Source: Antedon bifida
Taxonomy: Eukaryota > Echinodermata > Crinoidea > Comatulida > Antedonidae
DNA length: 64,000 nt
Direction: 5' to 3'
Assembly: GCA_963402885.1 (NCBI GenBank)
Contig: OY727103.1
Span: 13,294,085 to 13,358,084, forward strand
Positions 10,700 to 24,560 of this stretch are shown here, piece by piece; the first letter of the stretch is position 1; the number at the start of each line of letters is the position of its first letter. A program made the translations under genes and the position numbers. The notes beneath the pieces are model-generated. The model saw only the letters and a program-made list of their open reading frames with translations. It was not told the DNA's origin and did no database searches.

Positions 10700-13475
10700 G
10701 CGCCGCCTATTGATTTAAGATTGACAAAAAACGACTAAAAAATGTTGTCTAATTTGCATATTTTTTTTTCTTTTTTTATTTATCTAATTCTTTTTTTGGA
10801 TAATTATTTATAGTTTAATTATTATATTTCAATTTACAAACTGAATAATTAATTCTTTTATGAAAATGAAGGTCAAATGCTGTCGTTCCTTTTGCGGATA
10901 TCAGTAGGCCTACTAGGCATCTGATGTATGGATAGATGAATAAATGAATATAGTAAATGAATGCATGGATAATATAAGAACAATGAATGGATAGATGAAC
11001 AGCAAGTATATATTCAACGTCATCTCTATCGCCTATACCTCAGCATGTTAAGATGGCAAACAAACGCATACTGTTATAAAGGTATGCATAGGTGGAAACT
11101 GGATAGTCTGTTCAGTAAGGCAGGATAAAACTATTAGTTCAGGTAAACTCAATTAATTGTAAAATAGACACAACTACCAACATCATTTGCGTCAGTAAAA
11201 TCATCTTTAATTTATTGAACTTGAGTATAAATTGCACTATTGTTTCCTATTAATGGTGGTAATGGTGTTTAATAGTAAATTGCAGCGTCTTCATTTGATT
11301 ATAATTCGATTGGGGACTTATAATTAGGGGTATCGTCATAATTATCTTCAATGTAGGCGGTTATCTGTTAGCGTCATTAGGTGTATCTACTGAAACAATC
11401 ATTTGATGTGTTAGTCAATTCTCCTGACGTCACCACCTCGTAATTATTATTATGTTCAAAAGTAAGCATACTTCAGCTTTAATAAACACAAATAAGTTAG
11501 CTACATTTATATTTTGGTACTTAATAATAATTATAACACCCAAACGCCCGTACTCACACAGCTCAAAAGCCTGGTAATAATAATTATTAAGAATAAACGC
11601 GATTGAACTTTGTGTTACTGGCTGATAGCATGTCATTACATAATTACTTAGTAATTCTACACATTATAGGCCTAATTATTAATAATTTTTAACAGAATAT
11701 CACGCTGATGGTTTTGTAATAAAGTATTACACGTTTCATTATTTATATTCATATTCATTAAGTTATTAAACAGTATGTTTCTATTAAGGATAGACGGGTT
11801 AATGATAAATGATATCACAGTGTAAAGGCTCATTTAAACTAGGACGGTAACTGTCGACGATAAATAAATGAACGTACATTTTTCTTACATAAATCAAAAG
11901 AAATTAGGAAAGTTTTCATCCTAGACTATGATAACCATTTATGTCAATCAATTTAATTAAATCAAATGAAAAAAAATTAACATGAAAATGATAAATTAAG
12001 AACGATAAAATCGTCGTATCGCCACGATAGTATTGTTCTTTACTAATCATGACGTCATTTGATTGGACTTTTGAAAATATTGTTTTCATCAAAGGCAGCA
12101 GAAATGGGTATCATAATAGTTGTTCTCCTAATATGAAAACTTGTTGTTAGCAAACAAAAAACATATTTATCTAGTTATCGTCGAACGTTATCGTCCTATC
12201 GTCGTTTTGCGTTGATATTGGGACAGGTTACGTAATCAGTATTCAATTGTTTACATACATCCATATTCTATACACAATACCAAAATGCATTGCGAAGAAT
12301 GTATGATTAGTTTAGTTACGTCTGACGGTGGAAATTTCGACCTTACTCACTATTTTTTTGCACTCCAATACTTTCATCTATGATTGAAGAGAGAACAAAA
12401 TCATTGAAAAAAAATATCATTGACGTAAATGGGAATAACAAAAAGTTAAGTTTTAGAGTATTGTATAAACAGGCAGTGTGAATATTGTCCTGGAAAAACT
12501 GTATGAAAAGGTAATTGATGTTCGTTTAGTTACAATTTAAAACAGTAAAATACAAATGATGTCAGTGATTTCCTGTAGTCTGTCTTCGTACGTATATTAA
12601 AATATTCAATATAAGCTTGATTAAACTAAACAGAATCTTTTATGTACATTCCTTTGATGATGATAGTGTATTACTACACACGGTGCTTTATATCTTGTTT
12701 CTAGGCAGGTTTAGTGTTTATCGATTTTAAGAGGCCTTCGCGGGTACCACCTACGCCTACCCGACAAAAGAGAAAGAAAACGATACGGACAAGTTACAAT
12801 TAAACGGGTTTTGTAGGCTTACACATTCCCATTATTAGACGTATCAGAATGAATTACTCAGAAAAAAAACCAGTCATTTGAGGTGTTATGGACGATTAAG
12901 TCAACGTACTATATGTCCCCAGTCTATATCTATAAATGTTTACATTTCGCTCCATTCAACAAACTTTTACGGTTTTAGTGCAGTCATCAAGATGTCAAAA
13001 GCGAACTTTATTCATTTACAGGCATGCTAAAATGTTTCTGAGCGTGCATAGAATAGTATTAGTGGCATGTCGTCAAAACGAATGGTCGAATTTGTTAAGG
13101 AGAGGTATGTTTATTAAAACGATGACTACAACAATTACGATAAACAAACAAATACACATTTTCAGTGACGTGGTAATACCACGGTTTATTTAAAATGCAA
13201 GAAATCTATATTTTTAAAAAAGTGTATAGTGGCAAACTATCTCTTAAAATCTCATACTTCTCTAAAACGTATGGCACAGAAATGTGATACACAAACATTG
13301 AGGCAATAGGAGATATCTGGTAAAGATGAAACTAAGAAGCGGGTTTACATCTTTTATAAAATTTATAAGCAAGATTTTTATATACTAAAACTAATAGTAT
13401 AAATCCTGTTGTTGTTGTTTTTTTCTTTACATCAAATGCCTATTTTGTTTATAGCTTTCAGAAAAGAGGCAACTA
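10700..13475. other. Intergenic region between HDAC10 and the peptide gene
   Basis: AT-rich sequence without a convincing exon on either strand. The ORFs at 11430-11636 and 12936-13193 have random composition and no splice context. Two perfect TGACGTCA palindromes lie at 11425-11432 and 12050-12057. Confidence 0.6.
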
Positions 13476-13479
13476 ATGT

Positions 13480-13485
13480 TTTATT
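13480..13485 (-). terminator. Candidate polyadenylation signal of the peptide gene
   Basis: AATAAA on the minus strand about 290 bases after the stop codon. It is the first canonical hexamer I noticed in the right orientation. A hexamer alone is weak evidence in such AT-rich DNA. Confidence 0.35.
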
Positions 13486-13775
13486 AAGGTCCATATATTA
13501 ATAATTTAACTTGCTTATTGTCCTCCATATTGACATTCATCATTCACAATAAATCTTTCTTGACAGTAGTGCATAGGCTTTGTGTTGGTTTTAAAGCATT
13601 TAAAGAAAAAAAATTAACATTCCAATCGCCTTAATTCAGAATTAAGCGATTCCTTTGTTTTACTGTCTGCTCACTAAAAACCCAGACTGCAGTGAAAAGA
13701 CCAGTTTGATTCTCAGCTGGTGAGTAGGCCTAGGCACTTGGTCGGCACGTACAAGTCATCAAACATCTTCACGGG

Positions 13776-16700
13776 TTAACCTTCAATTTGCTCTCTTATC
13801 TCTAAATCCACAATTAGCTGAAAAGAGAATATTAAAATCATAAAATATATATCGTATAAATCATACTTTTCATGCCTATATAATAAATGGCGGATTATTT
13901 GCCTTCGGTTTTATTTTCCAGTGGATTTGCTACTTGAATTTTGGATTACAATCGATTACATATTGTTTGTTTTCATCACATAATATTATACCTCAAGTAC
14001 AATTCTTTGAATCTCTGGTCGAAGTTTATTAAAATGTTGAACTAACGCCGACTGAATTGAGGACGAGGCTGTCTCATCATTTTTTTCTTGTTTTTCCATC
14101 AATCCACTAATGTCGGATCCTGTCAAAATAAAAACATAATATTGTTTCTTGTAAATTGTTAATTTTCAAAAGGTTGAGGTTAAAAAAAAGTAATGTAATC
14201 ACAAAAGATAATCAATTAGACGCCGCAGCATTTCAAATATTAAAAGTATAGCTGTCTGTTTTATCTCGTGTATGTTGGAAAAACATGCATACTATTATAG
14301 ACCAAAAGATTGAGAGAATGGGAACCCAGATGGAGGCACGACATCATATCAGAACAGATCGGCATCGAAGAAGAGAAAGGCATGCTGGCGAGAGCTGGGG
14401 ATGATGAAGCCCAGGGAAGGTAGGGTAAAAATGTCACATGTACTAGCGCAGAACGGCATTGGCGAATGGCATATTTTTCATAAGATTGCTTGTTTTATAA
14501 AATGTATGCAGTGATGCATTACATCATTGTGGTATTGTATAGGCATAGGTTTCAGATATGTCTATCAGAGGAAATGAAGAACATCGTCCAAAATCATCTC
14601 AATAATGATGATGATGAATGATGAGATGATGTGAATGAGAAGGAAAGAAAAAGGAGGATGACCCCGAATATGACGATTATGTAATGTTGATTCGGCGGTG
14701 GTCATGTAATGTTCCTAGATGCGGTAGCTATAGGCAACCAAGTAAGTTATAAACCTGCTCCGCATTTAAAATGAAATAAGAGAGTGCGTGATTCGAACAA
14801 TGCCGTCATTTACATCAAGAAATAATTATGTAGCTGTAGTTTAGCGATCTTAGTAGTACAGTAGTATTCAATCATATAATCATAGAGGGATTGAGATAAT
14901 TACTTTATCTTATCTACCATCATTAGAAGATTATCTTATTTATATGGTAGTAATAACCCTTTATAATCGGACGATTCTATCTATATTTTAACTGACATAA
15001 CATTTGGAAAACAATACTTCAACTTCGACAGCTTGAAAAGACATGATACACCGATCAAGTTAATCAATTAGTTTAGTTGCTATTGCAATATATTCACTAG
15101 TACGTTATCCGAAACACAAACTACCAGGCCTATGTGTAATTTAAAAAATGAAATGTTCGAGCCGAATTATAAAGAATAAAAAACGCGCACATTCAATCAC
15201 TGATAAGGTACAATTATTATTTATGGACTTATAATTCAGAATGTAATAATATAGGCCTAATAGGCCTAGCAATTGTTTCTCTCGATTTGATTAGTACAGT
15301 TTATACCTAAAATATGTTTCTTGTTATTTTTCTTTTAATAACAGAATATAATCCACGTGGAAGTAAATAATTTTCTGCTGACGTCATACAGAACGTCAAT
15401 CATTGTCCATAACTCAATAAGATGTATTTTAACAATTTATTTATAGATTAATATGCTTTCAGATATAGACAGATCATTGTAAAGTTAAGTTGAGAGATAA
15501 TCAGAATTTCTAATGATTACGTAGACCTACTATAATGCTCGATTTCATGAAATGTTTGTGCCCTCAAGAACACTGGTTCTGTGTGATGGATGGTTTGAAA
15601 GTTAACAGAATATTTTATTCTGTTTTTGAATGCAGAGAGTTTTTAGCTTGTGGCTTTCTATAATTAGCTGGGAATTGTTCAGAAAGTGTAAATAAACAAA
15701 GTAAATCATATTTCATCAAGTTTTCATTATAAACCATATTTTAGTTCGTGTATGAACACCAGCCTTCCTAAAACACTATAACAAATCTATCCGGAACTGA
15801 CAAAACAACACAAGAACCCCCAAAACATTCCATTAGCAAACAAGTCACAATGACAACTTTCGCTGCCAAAACTGTCGCTTATAAGGGAATCATGGTTCAT
15901 AAGAATAGGCTGGGGGCATTGTATCGGGTAGCGCTGCTGTGAAACCTACACACGTAATTACCAAGTCTAAATTAAGATTCTTTGAGCTTTTAGAAAATGA
16001 TTTATGTACATAAAAAAGATTTTTTACATACACAATATACATACAGAAATTGTATGTGAAATGAATATTTTTTGAAGTAGTATTAGAAAAATTGGTTGTA
16101 CTTATACTTGTATTGTCCTCCTTAAAAATAATTGTTACAATTTGTTTGGTTGAATATGCCATTTTAATGTCACATAATAGTTATAATTATTTGTTACATT
16201 TAAAGTACATTTCATAGAAGATATTTGACGAACTCATAAATATAAACTAGAAAGAATTAATTGTGTGTGCGTGTTAATTTTAATCCATACATTGTGTTTT
16301 CCGAGAATACCATTTGTTTTTCAAATTCCCTAATCAGTTACATAAAAATGGCACCGCGTATCTAAAACGGTCAGAACAACATCATTAATTGATGATACGG
16401 TTTCGTCATTCGTTGCGTCAATGCGCCCGTCAATCGATTGAAAGTACGCCACGTATAACCGTTTGAAAATGGAATGTAATTTGAGATATAGTGCGCGAAT
16501 GGTGAATCAGACTCTTTAGAATATAGGATAGCTGCCGAAGGCCGTACTACTAAACTGGCACTTAAGCTCCGACGATGGGGCAATCATTTATTCAGGTCTT
16601 ATGCATGTCAAACAACTAATCGTTTATAAGAGCCATCATCATGGTTTTATTATTTAATACAAGAGGTGAAAAAAATGAAAGTGCTACATTAATTCATCTT

Positions 16701-19700
16701 ATCCATATCTTGATACGAGTTTATACGGTAATAACACTTTCACTACTCCCGTCTTTATATAATTTAATGTTTCTTATGATGCATTGCTTTTTATTTCAAT
16801 CAACACTGCGCGATCAAATAAGCACCGCGTGCTAATTGCGTTCGGTTTCAACGCTTGTGCGGGTGGCGCTATCTAATATATATAATTACGGACAAATGCA
16901 TAATTATTATTCATCAAAAATCGCTTAATGAAAACAAAGCACTAATTACTTCATCATTTCCTTAATAATGAAGAAGAAAATATATTTTAATGTATGCATT
17001 AATGTAATTAAGATTGGGAGGAAATAAATGGGTGACATGTTTTATTAATATTTATTAATTTATTAACTTATAATTCCTGTATTAAATGCAACGTCACATT
17101 AAAGAATACCTCGCTTGTAATAATACAATTTAGTCTAGTTTAAAAGTAGATTAGTTAGTATGGGTTTATTACGAACTAATCACCATCAGTATAAGCATTA
17201 ATGTTACTGATGATGTAAAAGAATAAAATATAAAACAAGAATTCGACGCGCGCGTGCAATATCCATAGAATATTAAACATAATTCAAACGCGGACGTGCA
17301 AGTCATAGTAGTATTTATCATATTTAAACGCACGTGCAAAATTTTTCGTGAGCCTAATCTATATTAAAGGAAGCCGGTTTAACATACCTTTTTACATGTA
17401 ATTGTTTTTATGACCGATAATTTTGACTTGAAACTACATATTTTCAGTAATAGTCTTTAATAGTCAATTGGATTTAATACATCTTCAAAATGTATTTAAA
17501 TGCCTATGACTGAGGTCATACTATCCAGGACAAACAAATATAAAAATAGTAATAGTTAAAAAAATTGAATATATCATAAAAGTCTAATTCATACTATTCT
17601 TTCTTTTGCGTACATTGTCAACTTTTAACGCGCACTTCTGTGGGCCTTTTCCTGGTGTCATTTGACAACAACATTTCAGGTATTTTGACAACTCTAAAAC
17701 CGACTATTTTGCTGGAAGGTAGGATAACAATTTCAGGAGAATATACTTACTTTTTCCGAACAGTTTACCGCATAACCTGGCACATTGGCTTCCAGTAAGG
17801 CTATGGTCTATGCAAAAACTAGAACAATCTGTGATGGCAACTACGAGAAAAGAGATAAAAAAATCATGTTTAATACAATAGCATATATAACAAAATACGA
17901 CTAAAACAATGGTAATATTTTAGCGTCGTATCGTATATTAATTTTGTTCATTAATGATTAATAATCCTCACGTCTTATCGGATTGTCTTACATAAACAGG
18001 CAGTGCGCAGTGCCAGGATTATGACGTCATGAATCATAGCAAAAATATCCAGTCTAGTTTTCTGTGATATTAAATTGTGTATACACACGTACCTAATTAA
18101 AACAATGCTATGCTTAAAAAGGAAATTAGTATTAACATGAAATATCGACCGATCAAGGTTAATACCGGTACTGATTATTGGACACAAGATACAACACAAT
18201 CTTGCATTGTTGTTGTTTTTTGAAATAATGAAATAGAAAGTATAAAAACCGAAGTAGTAGTTACATAATGAACTCGATTGCGTAACGATTTAGACAAAAA
18301 GGACGAAGCGCAAACGCAAGCGATGGATTATCAGAACTGTCGCGTGTAATTAACTGGTTTGCGTTGCGTCCTGTGGGAACCAATCAATATCTCTATGATC
18401 TAGCATGTGACAAGAAACTTTGTTTGTTCTAGTACAAGATCATAATGTATTGTTTTTTGCCAAAAATAAAAATACTAAATGTTCTTGATTGAAAATATTT
18501 AGGTCATCTTGTAAAACACTTTTCCTAACGTAGTTGTAAATAAAAATTGATATGACATTTCAAATATAAATTACCTAATATTAATAATTTCAATTATAGT
18601 ACGCTAATACAATTAATGAATATACCATAAATGATTTATACAATTACTAAATATGGAAATATTTTCCTAAAACAAAAGAAAAAATGTATGAATAAATGAA
18701 TAAGTTACTAGTCTTAAATACCCGAATGTAGATCGGTGTGATAGAAAAGAAACTTGGGATGAAATAAGCAATAATGGCTTCATTTTCCAGTGATTGACGT
18801 GGATTACAGTAAAGCTTGGTTCCCACTACTAGAACGTAACGCAAGGACGTAAACGCAACGCAAGCGTGTTGACCAATGACAAGCGAAGTTATAGACAGTT
18901 AGCAATCACAAGCGAATAAGTCATCGCTTGTGATTGGTCACTTCACTTGCGTTGCGTTACGTCCTTGCGTTGCGTCGCTAGTGGGAACCACGCTTAAGAG
19001 AACCATATCCATTGTTCTTTTATACTACAATATTAAATATTTTGAAGATAATTAATACCAGGGAAGAGTAATCCTTGGTAATAATATCCCAAGAAATATG
19101 AACATTTTGAATTTACATAATGTCATTTTACTGATTAAATTTGGTTATCAAGCTGTAAATGACAGAAAAAATATTAGAAAAAAAACCCCAAAATGACATA
19201 AAAAACATTATAATGTACGAAAAACAAAAATTTACAAATTTTGAATAAAGTTTATTTATCAAATTGTAAATGACAGAAAAAAACATTAGAAAAAAAACCG
19301 AAAAAATATTATTGTATGAAAAATAAAAATATCGTATTGTCAAATGTTAATTACTTCATTCTTTTTCAATGTTTTTATTTCCGAGTACTCTTTCATCTAT
19401 TATTGTTCTTTAAGAAAGAGTAAAGCCACTGTGACATTAGTAATGTTGATTTAAAACATAATGCGTCAATCAATTCTGTAAAGTAAATAACATAACATCA
19501 GTTAACTGTCATTGACATCATGACATGCGTACAAAAACGTGCGCGTTGGCTTAAATGGTTTTCATCAGTTATGGAACGTGCGCGTAGGCCTAAATGGTTT
19601 TCATCAGTTATGGAACGTGCGCGTAGGACTAAATGGTTTTCATCAGTTATGGAACGTGCGCGTAGGCCTAAATGGTTTTCATCAGTTATGGAACGTGCGC

Positions 19701-22700
19701 GTAGGACTAAATGGTTTTAATCAGAACGGGCGCGTAAATGAATGTTTCGTTTCGTGATGTCATGGACTGTCGAATCAATAGTACGAACAAAAATATGATT
19801 TCGGATACGTGGCCATGAGAGATAAAACATTACGAATGAAAACCTTTATGATGAGACAACCGGGAAACTAATGATACCATTATTAAGTGTAGGCCTATGC
19901 TATAGTTATTGTTAACCTACAATTACCATCATTGTGATGAGGAAAACAGCTGTATGTGACTTGGTAAGATACAATTCACAAAGCCATCATCGTAATAAGA
20001 CCATGCTCAAATAAATTAAGTATTAAGTAAACATTACAAGTAAAGTGTCATCTCACAACATCACACTTTGTGTTTACCTAGTTTAATTATCCAATTATGT
20101 GTAATATATCACAAGTTATTAGTATATTCACAAGGGAAAGTACGCAGAAAAACTCATTTACACTCATTTGACACGAACGTAAACAAAGCTTGATGATAAA
20201 ATTGGTGAAATTGATCCCATTCGATGGTGGTATCAAACATGGCGTATCGGCCATTACGAATAATTGCATTCGATGTACAATACGCTTATTCTTTATAAAA
20301 CGCTATACATGGCAACTATTACTACGTGAAAACAATACGCGCGCGAATGACGAGAAATTCGCAACAACCAACATCAGTGGAAGTAATAAGAACAAGTCAA
20401 CAGCGCATGCCCAATACAATAAGAAAAGGGTCCTGCAATTACAGAATTTAAATTTAAGCTCCTTAACCATCAGTGTATGTATACATTTTGATAAATATGA
20501 TGGTGTGTGCGCGCGCCCCTGAAAACCTTATCGCACGAATCCCCCTCCAACCCACCTTTCATCCCACCCACTTTCAGCCCTAAAATATCAGTATTATTAC
20601 TGAAAAAAAACTCTAAGATACTATGGTACAGTAAATTTAGAATAGCCACAACTGCCTTGTTATTTGAAGTTATTGTATTTGCTCTGCTGTTCTTCTTATT
20701 TCAATATACAGTACATCAAACGACGACTAACAATCATTGCATAATTATTCATTAATGGAGAACTGATCAAACATCAAAGTGACGGCAACAATATAATCTA
20801 TTGTGTTTCGCTGTAAATATAACAATGTAGCTATAATTCTATTATTAATAAAAACGCGTAGAAGTAGTAATATGATATGATAATAGATACTTAGAGTGAC
20901 ATCGTTAGTTTTAACAACCATACATGACGTACCATGTTTTTAAAGAAACGACTTTCGACGATATCCAATTTACTTTTATCATTCTTTATATATAAAATTT
21001 GCCGAGAGATACCATTAACAAATATAACAAAAACGGACATGTAACTTTAGAAGAACACATCGTTATTACTACCTGACACAGATACATTATAGCTTGTAAT
21101 TACTACTGTCTCAATTTGTACATGGTTGAAAAAAAACCAACACAATATTGACGCGCGCGCTCAAACAAAAACGCGAAAGTGTTCTTCATGCTGCTGTCAC
21201 TTTGACAACATTGCGGATTAATCAACATTAGTTATGTTAATAGTTATAAACAAGTAATAATATCACAAGGCAAATGACTGCAGGGATAATCATACATTTC
21301 GAAAATGTTAAATAGATAAATTTAGTTTAATAATCAGAATGCAAAATTCGATTTATAAGATTACTTTTTCTATAACTACTAGTTTTACAATAAGCCTTTA
21401 ATATAATGACGAAAAAAAAAATGGAACACATTTTTGAACTATTTAAAAATCAAATGATTGAATATATAACAGAGTAAGACCAAGGTGTTAGGTGTTATAG
21501 GAATACTGTTTCACTTGAGACCACATAATAATGTGAATAGAGATATTTGTAATAACATGCTATAGGTCCCTCGATGCAACAATACAATAATAGACACGGT
21601 TATGAGATCATGTTGCTAATAAGACAACTGTATATAATTCATATACAAACAAACCTATTATAATGACATTCTGTAAATTATAGAATAAAGCTTAGTTCAC
21701 ACGCAACGAACGTAAAGCGCGCGCGTACTACTATCAGGACGCGATGGATCATCCACTTGTGCTTGTTCGTACAGTAGTACTTCCAGTAATTATCGGTAGT
21801 TTCAACATGTTTTTATCTGGCTGATTATAGAAACAAAATGCTTCAATAATACAAGTATTGTTTGTAGAAGGATATATGTTTCATTTTATTTATTTTACAA
21901 TACCTTCCGGTTTTCCTTAGAGAAATGTCTAACTATTGATTACATGATTTTAATGATGAGAGCATCAAATAGCATGGTCGGAAATTAGTTTAGCTGCAAG
22001 CCACACAATCTCTAATACATATTTTAATGCATTTATAATCTTATTTTAAATTTTGCATTATGCTTTTTGATTCTTCTTCAATCCATGTTAATATAAACGC
22101 GATAGCCCCAGGGTGTAAATAACAGCATTAGCAATGTTCTTAACAACAAACGACATTAAAGGCCATGGGTAACTAACGCATTCCATAAATCATGATTGCT
22201 TCTTACTTTAGGACGCGACGCAAGGACGCACACGGCGCGCAACGCAAGTCATTTAGCCAATCACAAGAGACAGATCACTGACTGAAGTAGTAACATAACC
22301 GAATGATCATTTTCTTCTCTCTTTTTTTTGATGCGCACTTGCTTCTTGCAAATGTTTCTAGTAAGAATGTTTAATATATGATTTAATCGAATCATCGCCG
22401 CTGGCTTCCTTACCACCAACATCTCAAAGATGATTCCATCTTAATGACATAAACCATAATACAAATATACATAACATACAGTATTTGCATTATTCTAAAA
22501 CGCATACACATCACCATCATTAAAAATGCGCGCGTACAAATATCGTTATAATTGCATCGACGTGGGAAAGTTGTATTCAAATCTTCATTTAATGTATTAA
22601 TGTTTCATATCATTTAAAAAAAAGACTGCTAAAGAGTGTTGGAACATATTATTAATATCATTCCTATTCTTAATTTAAAAAAACATTTTATTTTAAACAT

Positions 22701-24204
22701 AATCTTATTTAAAGTCTTTTCTAATTTATAATGACACTTAAAAGCTGTAGGGATAAAATTGCCATTGATAATGTATGGCACACTGTTTAAACAACGGTCC
22801 TGAACGATCTTATTATTAATAATAACTATCTCGTTTATATTGATTTATTTGACGCCTAAAGGTATTTATTATTACTATTGTAGTTCGACAACTTACCGTA
22901 CAAAATCGAAAAGAAAATTTACTGTACAAGCGGATATAATATTTAATCCAGTTAAAAGAACTGTCTACACTTTGGCCTAAACATATTCGTTTTTAAAACA
23001 TTGTTTTAGTTTAATATTTGTATATATCGTACCATTAAGATCCTAAAGACTTAAATCTAATGAAGTTCATGAAATACTCTACTTCGATTAAAGTAAAAAT
23101 AACCATTTTCACACATCACGAATGAAATGAGACAGCTAACACATCATATTGCAATTACATCATTTCCAAGTGAATAACTTCACGCATTTAAACAATAATC
23201 ATGCTATATAATTTGCTAAAACACCTTTAGTACGGAACATTAAAAAAAAACGTTACTCTAAATTTCGAAAGGTATATGACAAACGTAGCGAATTAATCCC
23301 GTGATAGAACTACAAAATGAAGTCCAAAGTTATTTTAAATACTCCAAAGTAGAGCACAGTTACCATGCCGAAAAAAGGGTCAAGCTGAAGGTTTAAATAT
23401 AATTGGCAGACGATAATGAAACTTAAATCGCACACAATCGTTGACACGCGAGTGGTAACATTGATAACGTAGCAGCTCATGTGGTAATATTGATAATCTA
23501 GTGCGCGCGCGTGGTAACATTGATAATCGAGTACGCTAGCGTGGCGATATTGATAGACTGGTACGCTCGCGTGGTAACATTGATAATCTAGCACGCTCGC
23601 AAGGAGATATTGATAGACTGGTACGCTCGCGTGGTAACATTGATAATCTAGTACGCTAGCGTGGCGATACGGATAGACTGGTAACCTCGCGTGGTAACAT
23701 TGATAATCTAGCACGCTCGCAAGGAGATACTGATAGACTGGTAACCTCGCGCGTTGTCATTCATCAGACGATAGTTGAATAACAAGGTGACTTATTTAAT
23801 AACACACGAGTTATTAGTTATTATTCAAGGTCCCCGATGTAATTTTTTTTTTCATAAGTAATAATAAAACTCGTCATAATTTCAGCTAATGAAACGATTC
23901 ATTTGACGTGTTATTACACTTTACAACCCTTCTAATTTCACACATTTTCCAGATGATTATCATCATTATTGATCTGAAAATAAGTCGTTTATAATTTGTT
24001 TAGCATTCTAATAGTGACATCTAACGATTGAGTTATCAATATAGAGTAGAGTAGTATCCCCGGCCGTCTACGTACATTATTGCTTTCATTGTTGTGATGA
24101 TATTTTACTTTACACAATTAAAAACTGATATTTAACTTACCTGTACTTAAAGTTGATATCCCTAAAATAACAATTACAACATACGTTAGATGTCTAACCT
24201 CCAT
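13776..24204 (-). CDS. Secreted, amidated four-cysteine peptide precursor (107 aa)
   Basis: Four exons join in phase: 24204-24141, 17840-17751, 14119-13992 and 13817-13776, with intron phases 1, 1 and 0. Exon 1 encodes a signal peptide (MEVRHLTYVVIVILG...). Exon 2 encodes a peptide with DCSSFC, nine residues, then CARLC, followed by GKLFGKR across the exon 2/3 junction. Gly-Lys-Arg is a classic amidation and cleavage signal, so the mature product is probably about 25-28 residues ending Leu-Phe-amide. The rest (about 55 residues) is acidic and helical (QSALVQHFNKLRPEIQRIV) and ends REQIEG. The spacing CX3C-X9-CX3C fits a two-disulfide helical hairpin. CAxxC-x-K-xx-G-K resembles the second helix of eclosion-hormone-type peptides, but two of their six cysteines are missing. 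I recognise no exact family. The role as neuropeptide or hormone is inferred from architecture; a secreted defence or venom peptide is the main alternative. Confidence 0.75.
14120..17750 (-). other. Intron 2 of the peptide gene
   Basis: A 3.6-kb intron with no recognised exon on either strand. ORFs at 15890-16162 and 16371-16583 look random. A TGACGTCA palindrome lies at 15379-15386 and a CACGTG box at about 15355. Confidence 0.55.
18270..18385. mobile_element. Degenerate copy of the GGTTCCCACTAG MITE
   Basis: Contains GCGCAAACGCAAGCGATGG and, at the right end, TTTGCGTTGCGTCCTGTGGGAACC. This matches the family seen intact at 18811-18997, but the left end is decayed. Confidence 0.6.
18811..18997. 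mobile_element. MITE with AAGCTTGGTTCCCACTA terminal inverted repeats
   Basis: A full palindromic element of about 187 bp. The left arm reads AAGCTTGGTTCCCACTA, then ACGCAAGGACGTAAACGCAA. The right arm is its complement, ending TAGTGGGAACCACGCTTA. The centre holds GACCAATGACAAGCGA facing TCGCTTGTGATTGGTC. It is noncoding and has relatives across 18-32 kb. Confidence 0.85.
19536..19735. repeat. 39-bp minisatellite
   Basis: About five copies of a 39-bp unit beginning AACGTGCGCGTAGGCCTAAA, with few differences. Because 39 is a multiple of three, two plus-strand frames stay open (13-residue repeats such as RARRPKWFSSVME). I treat these as chance ORFs of the array. Confidence 0.9.
21690..22275. 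mobile_element. Two decayed fragments of the GGTTCCCACTAG MITE
   Basis: Fragments at 21690-21765 (AGCTTAGTTCACACGCAACG) and 22205-22275 (GACGCGACGCAAGGACGCAC, then GCCAATCACAAG) match the left arm of the intact copies. The right arms are missing or unrecognisable. Confidence 0.5.
23443..23753. repeat. 30/60-bp minisatellite with alternating units
   Basis: About ten 30-bp units alternate between a GTGGTAACATTGATAATCTA type and a GTGGCGATATTGATAGACTG type, giving a 60-bp higher-order period. The period divides by three, so a minus-strand frame stays open (YQCYHASV-type repeats), but there is no other sign of coding. Confidence 0.9.
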
Positions 24205-24560
24205 TTTAAAAGAAGTAAATAAGTAAGTAAATATTATACACAAACGACTTCTTTTTACTATTTACAGGAGGAGGTGGAGGAGAATAATAATATAAGTCCG
24301 GTGTTAGCGCTATTGTATCTACGACTGAATTTGTATGTATTTCACTCGACGTTTAAATCCCATTATTGTAATATGTCACGTGATCAGGTATCCTGCTAAT
24401 CTAGAGCGTGGATTGGTGGATATCCCGGAAGTTTCAGCAATAACCGTAAAATTACGAACGCTTTTCTTAACAATCGTTATTAAACAATAGCCACGTGATT
24501 GAAAGTTACGCTATCGTAGCATGTTACGTCATTGATGATCACGTGCGGCAAACATTTTGC
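24205..24560 (-). promoter_or_regulatory. Probable promoter region of the peptide gene, with three CACGTG boxes
   Basis: Upstream of the ATG at 24204, perfect CACGTG E-boxes lie at 24377-24382, 24492-24497 and 24540-24545. A TTATATTATTA stretch near 24290 could serve as a TATA element. The transcription start is unknown, and a noncoding exon further upstream cannot be excluded. Confidence 0.4.

Larger units (their letters stand above)
17841..24140 (-). other. Intron 1 of the peptide gene, rich in repeats
   Basis: A 6.3-kb intron holding several MITE copies (about 18.3, 18.8, 21.7 and 22.2 kb), the 39-bp and 30-bp minisatellites, and one TGACGTCA at 18022-18029. The ORF at 20190-20522 has no domain, signal or splice support and is not called a gene. 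Confidence 0.55.

Noticed and set aside
19520-19757. Repeated-peptide ORFs in two frames
   Set aside because: A 39-bp minisatellite keeps frames open automatically; both frames cannot be meaningful.
20190-20522. 110-codon plus-strand ORF
   Set aside because: No signal peptide, domain, promoter or splice support, and it lies in a repeat-rich intron.
23310-23714. 134-codon minus-strand ORF with YQCYHAS repeats
   Set aside because: Product of a 30-bp minisatellite, without signal peptide or splice context.
13776-24204. Peptide as a venom-type helical-hairpin toxin
   Set aside because: The cysteine spacing is compatible, but the single-copy gene, long introns and Gly-Lys-Arg amidation fit an endogenous hormone as well or better. 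Not excluded, only less likely.
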